A model generated the notes under the pieces. It had not been told where the DNA came from and ran no database searches. It saw only the letters and a program-made list of their open reading frames with translations. Below, piece by piece: positions 11,006 to 16,884 of a DNA stretch of 16,884 bases. Within the stretch, counting starts at the first letter, position 1, and each line of letters starts with the position of its first letter. The DNA lies in NCBI GenBank assembly GCA_964555735.1, contig CAZKTS010000265.1:1-16884 (forward strand). The letters run 5' to 3'. The stretch is from CAZKTS01 sp964555735 (lineage in GTDB: Bacteria; Actinomycetota; Acidimicrobiia; IMCC26256; PALSA-555). The translations under genes were made by a program, and so were the position numbers.

Positions 11006-12405
11006 GCCGCGGTGCCGCCGACGGTGAGCTCGGCGACCCGCAGCGTCGGCTGGCCGGACGACACCGGCACGCCCTGCCCGTCCTTGCCGCACGTGCCGGC
11101 CCACGTGTCGAAGTCGGAGCCGACCGCGTCGACGAGACGCAGGGTGTCCGGGCCGTTGCCGATGAGCTGCGCAGCCCGCACCGGCTCGGTGATCCGGCCG
11201 TTCTCGATGAGGTAGGCCTCGGTGACCCCGAAGACGAAGTCGCCCGTCGCGGTGTTCACCTGGCCGCCGCCCAGCGCCGCGCAGTAGAGGCCGTGCTCGG
11301 TGTCGGCAACGATGTCGTCGGGATCGGTGTCGCCGCGGGTGAGGAACGTGTTGGTCATCCGCACCATCGGCAGGTGCTGGTAGGTCTCACGTCGGCCGTT
11401 GCCGCTGAGCGGCCGACCTTCCCGCCGAGCGCGCACGAGGTCCCACATGAAGTCGGTGAGCACACCGTCCTCGATCAGCACGTTGCGCTGTGCGGGCGTG
11501 CCCTCGTCGTCGATCGCGAACGCGCCCCACTCCTTGGCGAACCGGCCGTCGTCGACGACGGTGACGAGCGGGGACGCGACCTGCTCGCCGATGCGCCCGC
11601 GGAAGACGGACGCGTCCCGGCCCACGAGGTCGGCCTCGAGCCCGTGGCCGCACGCCTCGTGGAACAGCACCCCGCCCGCGCCGCGCCGCAGGACGACGGG
11701 CAGCGGACCCGACGGTGCCGGGCGCGCGCGCAGCATCGCCAGCGCGCGGTCGGCCGCGGTGGTGGCCACGGCCTCGGGGTCGATCTCCTCGAAGAGCTCG
11801 GGACCGAGCGTGCGCCCCGGTGCCTCCATGCCCGTCTGCATGCCGGTGTCGGCGACGGCGACGCACTGCACGAAGAAGCGGGTGCGCACCTGGTCGTCGG
11901 TGGCGAGGACGCCGTCGGAGTTCGCGACGAGGATCCGGCGACGGCCGTCGGCGTAGGACGCGCTGACCTGGCGGATCGCGTCGCCGCGGCTGCGGGCGGC
12001 GTCGTCGGCCTCGCGCAGCAGCTCGACCTTGCGGGCCTTGGGGACATCTTCGGGCAGCACCGCGACGTCGTGCGGCGGGGCGACGACCCGGGACTCCAGT
12101 GCGACCGTGGGTGCGACGCCACCACCCGCCCGAGCCGCCGCCGCGGCCGCGTCGGCCGCGGCGCGCAGACCCGCCTCGGTGAGGTCGGTGGTATGGGCGT
12201 ACCCGGTCGTCTCGTCGCGGACGACGCGGATGCCCGCGCCGCGGGACCGGCCCGAGATCAGCTCCTCGATGCGGCCGTCGTCGAGGCGCGCGTTGGAGGA
12301 GGTGCGGTCCTCGGCGAACACCTCGGCGAAGTCGCCGCCGCTCGCCAGCGCATGCTGGAGGGTGCGCTCGAGGGTGTCCGTGTCGATCAGCTGGGTCCCG
12401 GCCAT
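11002..12405 (-). CDS. tldD: TldD metalloprotease catalytic subunit
   Basis: From ATG 12405 the protein has 467 residues, matching TldD. The zinc motif HEACGHGLEADL (H249, E250, H254) is intact. The downstream family blocks follow: AFAIDDEGTPAQRNVLIEDGVLTDFMWD, RRETYQHLPMVRMTNTFL, and TCGKDGQGVPVSSGQP near the C-terminus, whose C439 is the expected third zinc ligand. The partner gene pmbA follows with a 4-nt overlap. No RiPP or toxin gene that would name a substrate is in the window. ATG 12405 has only a distant AGAGG. The open frame continues upstream to 12492 without homology. A GC hairpin (GGCGGG/CCCGCC, 12444-12460) sits in its likely leader. Confidence 0.96.
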   Translation of the reverse strand: MAGTQLIDTDTLERTLQHALASGGDFAEVFAEDRTSSNARLDDGRIEELISGRSRGAGIRVVRDETTGYAHTTDLTEAGLRAAADAAAAAARAGGGVAPTVALESRVVAPPHDVAVLPEDVPKARKVELLREADDAARSRGDAIRQVSASYADGRRRILVANSDGVLATDDQVRTRFFVQCVAVADTGMQTGMEAPGRTLGPELFEEIDPEAVATTAADRALAMLRARPAPSGPLPVVLRRGAGGVLFHEACGHGLEADLVGRDASVFRGRIGEQVASPLVTVVDDGRFAKEWGAFAIDDEGTPAQRNVLIEDGVLTDFMWDLVRARREGRPLSGNGRRETYQHLPMVRMTNTFLTRGDTDPDDIVADTEHGLYCAALGGGQVNTATGDFVFGVTEAYLIENGRITEPVRAAQLIGNGPDTLRLVDAVGSDFDTWAGTCGKDGQGVPVSSGQPTLRVAELTVGGTAA

Positions 12406-12443
12406 GCCTGGTGCAACACCTCTTCGCTCGTGGCGTTCCCGCA

Positions 12444-12460
12444 GGCGGGTCCGGCCCGCC
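12444..12460. other. Small GC hairpin in the tldD leader
   Basis: GGCGGG (12444-12449) and CCCGCC (12455-12460) flank TCCGG. It lies between the divergent tldD and thioesterase-like genes, upstream of tldD on its strand. Operator or RNA hairpin cannot be told apart. Confidence 0.3.
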
Positions 12461-12477
12461 CCGTGATCAGGGCGCTC

Positions 12478-12485
12478 TATAAGGT
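12478..12485. promoter_or_regulatory. AT core TATAAGGT, leaderless promoter of the thioesterase-like gene
   Basis: On the + strand TAAGGT (12480-12485) fits TANNNT and ends 6 nt before ATG 12492, the geometry of leaderless genes; TATAAG at 12478-12483 is an overlapping alternative. On the minus strand the same bases read CTTATAGAG and may serve tldD. AGGG just before the ATG could also act as a weak, close ribosome site. Confidence 0.45.
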
Positions 12486-12491
12486 AGGGCA

Positions 12492-12875
12492 ATGCCTCTG
12501 CGCCCTGGTCTGAGTGCGACCGCGTCGATCGTCGTCGGTGACGCGGACACCGCCATCGCGCTGCGCACCGGCGACGTGCCGGTCGTCGCCACCCCCCGGG
12601 TGGTGCAGCTCGCCGAGGAGGCGTCGGTCCAGGCCGTCGACGGCGAGCTCGCCGAGGGCACGACGACCGTCGGCTACCGCGTGCAGCTCGACCACCTCGC
12701 CCCCACCGCCGTCGGCGGCACGATGCACGCGGAGGCGACGCTCGAGACCGTGGAGAGCCGCCGACTCACGTTCCGGGTGTCGGTGAGCGACGGCCGCGGA
12801 CTCGTGGCGGCGGGCAAGATCACGCGGGTCGTCGTGGAGCGCGCCCGCTTCCTCGAGAAGGCGGCCGGCGCGTGA
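12492..12875 (+). CDS. Fluoroacetyl-CoA thioesterase (FlK)-like hotdog protein
   Basis: The 127-residue protein has a single hotdog domain: VVATPRVVQLAEEAS (31-45) on the central helix, TTTVGYRVQLDHLAPTAVGG (57-76), and two closing strands with RRLTFRVSVSDG. In Streptomyces FlK the catalytic triad is Thr42, Glu50 and His76. Here T34, E42 and H68 have exactly the same spacing (8 and 26 residues), which strongly supports an acyl-CoA thioesterase active site. A general role in removing unwanted short acyl-CoAs is more likely than fluoroacetate resistance, since no fluorometabolite genes are nearby. ATG 12492 has a TANNNT box 6 nt upstream. The next gene starts inside its stop codon (GTGA, 12872-12875). 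Confidence 0.88.
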   Translation: MPLRPGLSATASIVVGDADTAIALRTGDVPVVATPRVVQLAEEASVQAVDGELAEGTTTVGYRVQLDHLAPTAVGGTMHAEATLETVESRRLTFRVSVSDGRGLVAAGKITRVVVERARFLEKAAGA

Positions 12876-13519
12876 CCCCAACCGAACCTCCTGGCGAGCC
12901 CACCCCCACCGACGGCGGACCGGGCGAGACCGACCCGGGGTGGGCCGCGCCGGGCCTCCCGCCGCGCGAGCCCGCGGACACGAGCGCGGGTGCCGCGCCC
13001 GGTGAGCCGACGCCGGCGACGCCGCCCCCGCCGACCACCCCGCTGCCGCCGGTCGCGCCGGCCGCCCCCGCCGCGCCGCCCCCGGGCACGCCGCCCGGTG
13101 CCCGCCCCCGCAAGCGGCGCGTGTGGCTCGTCGTCCTGCTGGCCGTGCTCGGCGTCGGTCTCGTCGCCGCGATCGCGGGCACGGTGCTGTTCGTCGAGAA
13201 CACCAAGCCGCCCTACGACGCGGCCGAGGACTTCCTCGACCTGGTGCGGCTCAACCAGCGCGAGCGCGCCGCATCGTCGCTGTGCGCGGCCGACCGCGAC
13301 GACGCGTCGTCCGCGCTCGACAACGTCAAAGAGACCTACAGCGGTGGGAAGCGCTTGATCGTCAACGTGCTCGGCGTGGACGTCGACGGTGACCGCGCGT
13401 GGGTCGAGTACGAGATCGAGCTCCGGTTCGACGACGGCTCGCGCACCTACCGGCTCCCGCTGGTCAAGGAGGGCGGCGACTGGCGCCCGTGCCCCGGGTC
13501 CGGGATCGAACGCGTCTGA
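12872..13519 (+). CDS. Proline-rich single-pass membrane protein with NTF2-like extracytoplasmic domain
   Basis: GTG 12872 overlaps the previous stop (GTGA). Residues 1-80 are a disordered Pro/Ala/Thr/Gly-rich cytoplasmic segment ending in basic RPRKRR. Residues 84-107 form one transmembrane helix. Residues 112-215 look like a small alpha+beta domain of the DUF4878/lumazine-binding NTF2-like type seen in many actinobacterial membrane proteins: PYDAAEDFLDLVRLNQRERAASSLC, then strands ending in LPLVKEGGDWRPCPGSG. C138 and C207 could make a disulfide outside the cell. The function is unknown. Translational coupling to a thioesterase does not reveal a clear link. The stop lies 1 nt from the stop of the convergent ThDP enzyme, with no terminator between. 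Confidence 0.82.
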   Translation: MTPTEPPGEPTPTDGGPGETDPGWAAPGLPPREPADTSAGAAPGEPTPATPPPPTTPLPPVAPAAPAAPPPGTPPGARPRKRRVWLVVLLAVLGVGLVAAIAGTVLFVENTKPPYDAAEDFLDLVRLNQRERAASSLCAADRDDASSALDNVKETYSGGKRLIVNVLGVDVDGDRAWVEYEIELRFDDGSRTYRLPLVKEGGDWRPCPGSGIERV

Positions 13520-13520
13520 G

Positions 13521-15158
13521 TCAGCCGAGGTTGCTGCTGCGCGGGTAGGCGTCGGCGGGATCGGTCAGCACGTTCACCACCGACAGGCCGTCGTGCGCGA
13601 ATGCCCGATCCAGCACCGGCCCGATCGCATCGGGTTCCTCCACCAGCTCGCCGTGGGCGCCGAGCGCCTCGGCCACGAGGTCGTAGCGGGTCCCCGGCCG
13701 CAGCTCGGCGACGACGTCGTAGCCGAAGATCAGCTGCATCGGGTGCTTCTCGAGCCCCCAGATCCCGTTGTTGCCGATGATCGCGGTGACGTTGACGTCG
13801 TGGCGCACGAGCGTGTCGAGGTCGCCGAGGGTGAACCCGATCGCACCGTCGCCGTACATGGTGACGACCTGCCGGTCGGGGTGCGCGAGCGCGGCTGCGA
13901 GGGCGTAGCCGGTGCCCGCGCCGAGGCAGCCGTAGGGCCCGGGCCCGAGGAAGCATCCGGGCGTGAACGTGTCGATGTACTTCCCCGCGTACGAGACGAA
14001 GTCGCCCCCGTCGCCGATCACCACCGCATCGCGCTCGAGCCGCGAACGGAGCTCGCCGTAGATCCGGGCGGGGTCGATGGGGCTGGCGGCCGACTCGAGC
14101 CGCGCTGACTCCGCGTCGCGCCGAGCTATCTCTTCGTCGCGGAGCCGGACGATCCAGGCCTCCCGCGCGCTGCGAGTCGCTGCAGCGGTGGCCGACGGCA
14201 CCTGCTCGGCGAGCATCGCGAACGTCGCCCGCAGGTCTCCCACCACCGACGCCGCGACCTCGACGTGGTCGGCGACGCCGTCGGCAGCATCCACGAGGTG
14301 GACGACCCGCGCGGCGCCGAACGAGCCGAACCCGAGGCGGAAGTCGAGCGGTGTGCCCGCGACCACCACGAGGTCGGCACCCTCGAACGCGGGCTTGCGG
14401 GCGCGCGAGAACGCGAGCTCGTGGTCGGCGGGCAGCACCCCGCGTCCGAGATCGTTGGCGAACACCGGCAGGGTCGCACCCTCCGCCAGCGCGAGCACCT
14501 CACCCTCCGCGCCCGCCCAGTAGACGTCGCCGCCCACCATGAGGACCGGTGACCGGGCCGCGCCGAGCAGCTGCACCACCGTCGCGACCGCCCCGGGATC
14601 GGGCTCGGCGCCGGCCAGCTCGGCGGCGGTCGGCGGCCCGATGGCCGCGGTGTCGGTCGCGCCCCACGCGTCGAGGGGGACGTCGACGAACGTGGGGCCA
14701 CGGTGCGGCGTGCGCGCGGCACGGAGCGCGCGGTCGAGATCGCCGGCCATGGCATCGGGTGCGGTGACGGTCGACGCCTGCTTGGTGATCGAGGCGACGA
14801 TCGGCACGTGGTCGAGCTCCTGGAGCGAGCCCGAGCCCCAGCGCGCGCTCGGCGCCCGGCCGCCGATGACCAGCACCGGCGATCCGTTCAGGTGCGCGCT
14901 CGTGATCGCGCTCACCCCGTTGGTGACACCCGGTCCGGCGGTGAGGGCGGCGACGCCGGGACGGCGGGTCACCTTGGCCCACCCCTCGGCCGCGAACGCC
15001 GCGGTCTGCTCGTGGCGCGTGTCGACGAGGCGGACATCGGCCTTCACACAGCCGTCGTAGAGCGGGAACAGGTGCCCGCCGCTCAGGGTGAAGAGGGTGT
15101 CGACGTCGTGCGCGAGCAGCACCTCCGCCGCGACCAGGCCGGCGTCGCGCGGGCTCAT
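13521..15158 (-). CDS. ilvG: ThDP-dependent acetolactate-synthase-like enzyme (IlvG type)
   Basis: From ATG 15158 the protein has 545 residues with the three-domain ThDP fold. The catalytic glutamate is E50 in DTRHEQTAAFAAEGW. The ThDP-Mg motif runs from GDG (436-438) to NN (463-464) in IGNNGIWGLEKHPM. TLSGGHLFPLYDG, ALTAGPGVTNG, RWGSGSLQELDHVPI and VNVLTDPADAYPR strongly recall mycobacterial IlvG, a lone catalytic subunit without a regulatory partner. Related enzymes include 2-hydroxyacyl-CoA lyases and oxalyl-CoA decarboxylases. With no ilvN or ilvC nearby, branched-chain amino acid synthesis is not shown, and a 2-hydroxyacyl-CoA lyase activity is possible. The start codon overlaps the stop of the upstream alpha/beta hydrolase (ATGA, 15155-15158). 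Confidence 0.92.
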   Translation of the reverse strand: MSPRDAGLVAAEVLLAHDVDTLFTLSGGHLFPLYDGCVKADVRLVDTRHEQTAAFAAEGWAKVTRRPGVAALTAGPGVTNGVSAITSAHLNGSPVLVIGGRAPSARWGSGSLQELDHVPIVASITKQASTVTAPDAMAGDLDRALRAARTPHRGPTFVDVPLDAWGATDTAAIGPPTAAELAGAEPDPGAVATVVQLLGAARSPVLMVGGDVYWAGAEGEVLALAEGATLPVFANDLGRGVLPADHELAFSRARKPAFEGADLVVVAGTPLDFRLGFGSFGAARVVHLVDAADGVADHVEVAASVVGDLRATFAMLAEQVPSATAAATRSAREAWIVRLRDEEIARRDAESARLESAASPIDPARIYGELRSRLERDAVVIGDGGDFVSYAGKYIDTFTPGCFLGPGPYGCLGAGTGYALAAALAHPDRQVVTMYGDGAIGFTLGDLDTLVRHDVNVTAIIGNNGIWGLEKHPMQLIFGYDVVAELRPGTRYDLVAEALGAHGELVEEPDAIGPVLDRAFAHDGLSVVNVLTDPADAYPRSSNLG

Positions 15159-15982
15159 GCGGAGACCGGCTCGGCGAGCGAGCGCACGAAGCCGTCGACC
15201 GCGCGGAACCACGGTTCCGGGGCCTCGAACTGCGGCGAGTGGCCCGCGTCGGCGATCACGCGCAGGGTCGCGCCCGGCACGACCGCGGCCATCGCCTCGC
15301 TGTCGGCGAGGAAGGGCGTGTCCTGCTCACCCACGACGACAAGGGTCGGGCACGCGACGGCGCGCAGCGCCTCGAGCTGGTCCGGCTGCTCGACGATGTC
15401 GCGCGCCAGGCCGGCGTAGGCGGCCGGTGCCATCGCGTCCCACTTGCGGTCGCCGAACTCGATGTAGCCGGGCCGCTCCGCCCGCACGCGCTCGTCGGCC
15501 TCGGTGCCGAGCGGTCGCACCTCGTCGACGAGGACGCGCAGCGCGGCCATGCCCTCGGTGAGCGCGACTTCGCCCGCGAGCAGCGCCAGCTGCGGGTCGA
15601 TGCTCTGCGGCGGTCCGTGGGAGGTGTCCATGAGGACGAGAGCCTCGATGCGGTCGGGGTGCTGGAGCACGACGTGGCGCGCCACCATGCCGCCCATGGA
15701 GTGACCGAGCAGCCGGACCCGATCGAGACCGAGGGCGTCCATGACCGCCACCGTGTCGTCCGCCAAGCGTTCGAGGGTGTAGCTCGCCGGGTCGTCGGGC
15801 TTGTCGCTCACCCCATGACCCCGGTGGTCGAACGTGACCACCCCGAGGTGCTCGGCGAACCGGGGGGCGTGGTCCTCGAAGTCCTCTTTGGCGCCCGTGA
15901 ACCCGTGCACCATCACGAACGGCGGGCCCTCGCCGAGCCGCTCGACCTCGAGCCCGACGCCGTCGTCGGTCGTCACGCGCAT
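15155..15982 (-). CDS. Alpha/beta-fold hydrolase
   Basis: The 275 residues contain the oxyanion-hole motif VHGFTG (25-30), the nucleophile elbow GHSMGG (93-98, S95), the acid D221 in VVVGEQDTP and the base H248 in DAGHSPQFE, so the full Ser-Asp-His triad is present. DHRGHGVSD (52-60) is typical of the esterase / C-C hydrolase / lactonase branch. The substrate cannot be named. It is the first gene of a two-gene operon with the IlvG-like enzyme (4-nt overlap), so it may process the same ester, thioester or keto compound. ATG 15982 is preceded by a strong GAGGAG at 5 nt; a TAGATT -10 candidate lies at 16007-16012 on the minus strand. Confidence 0.93.
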   Translation of the reverse strand: MRVTTDDGVGLEVERLGEGPPFVMVHGFTGAKEDFEDHAPRFAEHLGVVTFDHRGHGVSDKPDDPASYTLERLADDTVAVMDALGLDRVRLLGHSMGGMVARHVVLQHPDRIEALVLMDTSHGPPQSIDPQLALLAGEVALTEGMAALRVLVDEVRPLGTEADERVRAERPGYIEFGDRKWDAMAPAAYAGLARDIVEQPDQLEALRAVACPTLVVVGEQDTPFLADSEAMAAVVPGATLRVIADAGHSPQFEAPEPWFRAVDGFVRSLAEPVSA

Positions 15983-16002
15983 GTGAACTCCTCGTCTCCG
16001 GC

Positions 16003-16015
16003 CCGTAATCTACGG
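16003..16015. promoter_or_regulatory. Palindromic core CCGTA-ATC-TACGG with -10 boxes on both strands
   Basis: The + strand reads TAATCT (16006-16011), ending 6 nt before ATG 16018 of the membrane protein. The minus strand reads TAGATT (16012-16007), serving the alpha/beta hydrolase with an 18-nt leader containing its Shine-Dalgarno. Both fit TANNNT and share five base pairs, so this is a candidate bidirectional promoter. Confidence 0.5.
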
Positions 16016-16017
16016 CC

Positions 16018-16884
16018 ATGGCGCCTTCGGAGACGGTCCCGGCGCGCCACGGGCGGCATCACGCCTGGGTCAAGTGGGGCCGCCCGATCGTGAGCGTGGG
16101 GCTGCTCGCGATCCTCCTCACCAAGATCGATCCCACCACCCTCGTCCCGGGCGACCGCAGCCTCCCGGGGGTGCTGGCGTTCCTCATCGCCGGGATCATC
16201 ATCATGTTCGGCAGCTTCGTGCTGGCCGCGTGGCGTTGGCAGCGCGTCCTCGCGGTCTTCGACCAGCACATCGGCCTGCGGACCCTCCTCTCGCACTACC
16301 TGGCCGGCCAGTTCGTCGGCAACGTGTTGCCGTCGACGGTCGGTGGCGACGTCCTGCGGGTGACGCGCTGCTCGAACGACACCGGCTCCACCGAGGTCGC
16401 GTTCGCGTCGGTGGTGATCGAGCGCCTCACCGGGTTCTTCGCGCTACCGCTCATCACCTTCGTGGGCTTCATGGCCCGCCCCGACCTCTTCGAGACCGGG
16501 CGCTCGTGGGTCGCGCTCGCGATCGCCGGCGGGGCGCTGCTCTTCCTCGTCATCGTGCTCGTGCTCGCGGCGAGCCCTCGGCTCGCCGGGCGATTCAAGG
16601 ACCACGCCAACTGGATGCGCTACATCGGGATCGTCCACGTGGGCGTCGACCGCCTCCGTCGCGATCCGCGCGACGCGCTGGGTGCGCTCGGTGCTGCGGT
16701 CGCCTACCAGCTGAGCGTGCTCGCGGCCGTCTACTGCGCAGTGCACACGATCGGCCTCACCATCCCCAACGGCGCGGTGATCGCGTTCATCCCCGCGGTC
16801 GCGATGGCGCAGGTCGTGCCGATCTCGGTCGGCGGGCTGGGCGTGCGTGAGGGGCTGCTCGCGTTCTTCCTCCACCCGCTCGGC
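16018..16884 (+). CDS. LPG_synthase_TM / UPF0104-family integral membrane protein (3' end outside window)
   Basis: The frame is open from ATG 16018 to the last base, giving 289 residues without a stop. The family (lysylphosphatidylglycerol synthase TM region-like, related to AglD/MprF N-terminal flippase domains) is recognised by RWQRVL (73-78), AGQFVGNVLPSTVGGDVLRV (96-115), SVVIERLTGF (131-140) and PISVGGLGVREG (268-279). Hydrophobic spans are at about 23-36, 50-71, 141-152, 164-184, 224-244 and 252-266. Family members flip or modify lipids or lipid-linked sugars; the exact substrate is open. There is no Shine-Dalgarno; TAATCT 6 nt upstream suggests a leaderless mRNA. It is divergent from the hydrolase gene. 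Confidence 0.92.
   Translation, partial: MAPSETVPARHGRHHAWVKWGRPIVSVGLLAILLTKIDPTTLVPGDRSLPGVLAFLIAGIIIMFGSFVLAAWRWQRVLAVFDQHIGLRTLLSHYLAGQFVGNVLPSTVGGDVLRVTRCSNDTGSTEVAFASVVIERLTGFFALPLITFVGFMARPDLFETGRSWVALAIAGGALLFLVIVLVLAASPRLAGRFKDHANWMRYIGIVHVGVDRLRRDPRDALGALGAAVAYQLSVLAAVYCAVHTIGLTIPNGAVIAFIPAVAMAQVVPISVGGLGVREGLLAFFLHPLG

Noticed and set aside
1..16884. Mobile element, CRISPR, tRNA or rRNA
   Set aside because: No transposase or integrase motifs, no regular repeat-spacer pattern and no tRNA-like cloverleaf or rRNA sequence seen by eye.

Overview
The window is about 70% G+C and is packed with short-gap or overlapping genes. It has GTGA/ATGA stop-start overlaps, many GTG starts, and TANNNT -10 boxes placed directly before start codons. 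These traits and the gene content (Glp/MoeA next to GalU, FmdB, SAF protein, IlvG-like enzyme, FDOR-type PPOX protein) point to a chromosomal stretch of a high-GC actinobacterium. A deep-branching lineage such as Acidimicrobiia is my guess; no marker in the window proves it. I saw no rRNA, tRNA, CRISPR array, transposase or integrase.

Layout. 1-432 is the 3' end of a + strand gene that meets a PPOX-family gene tail to tail. From 429 to 6739 almost everything is on the minus strand: PPOX protein, a three-TM membrane protein resembling the Glp receptor (GlpR/SepX type), moaC, moaA, then moeA/glp, galU and plsY. A small lipoprotein gene on the + strand (3592-3846) interrupts this run. It is set off from moaA by a divergent region with repeated operator-like palindromes, and from moeA by a G-run array and a GNRA-capped hairpin. 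From 6864 to 9626 the + strand carries fmdB, a SAF-domain membrane protein, uppP and a HAD-family hydrolase. These end at a very long hairpin shared with the convergent tldD-pmbA pair (9653-12405, minus). Divergent from tldD are a fluoroacetyl-CoA-thioesterase-like hotdog protein and a proline-rich membrane-anchored protein (12492-13519). Then come an IlvG-like ThDP enzyme and an alpha/beta hydrolase in one minus-strand operon (13521-15982), and the start of an LPG-synthase-type flippase-like membrane protein, cut by the window end.

How the genes fit together. moaA, moaC and moeA cover the first, second and last steps of molybdenum cofactor synthesis; moaB/mogA, moaD and moaE are not here. 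galU, plsY, uppP and the LPG_synthase_TM protein all serve envelope building (UDP-glucose, phospholipid, undecaprenyl phosphate recycling, lipid-linked transport). The combination galU - moeA/glp - GlpR-like membrane protein, with FmdB and SAF genes close by, matches an actinobacterial neighbourhood in which the MoeA paralogue Glp and its membrane receptor act in cell division. I consider this the most interesting system in the window. A second theme is regulatory: several genes without a Shine-Dalgarno sequence have a TANNNT box 6-8 nt before the start codon, which suggests leaderless mRNAs, and three divergent gene pairs share a nearly symmetric AT core that could fire in both directions.
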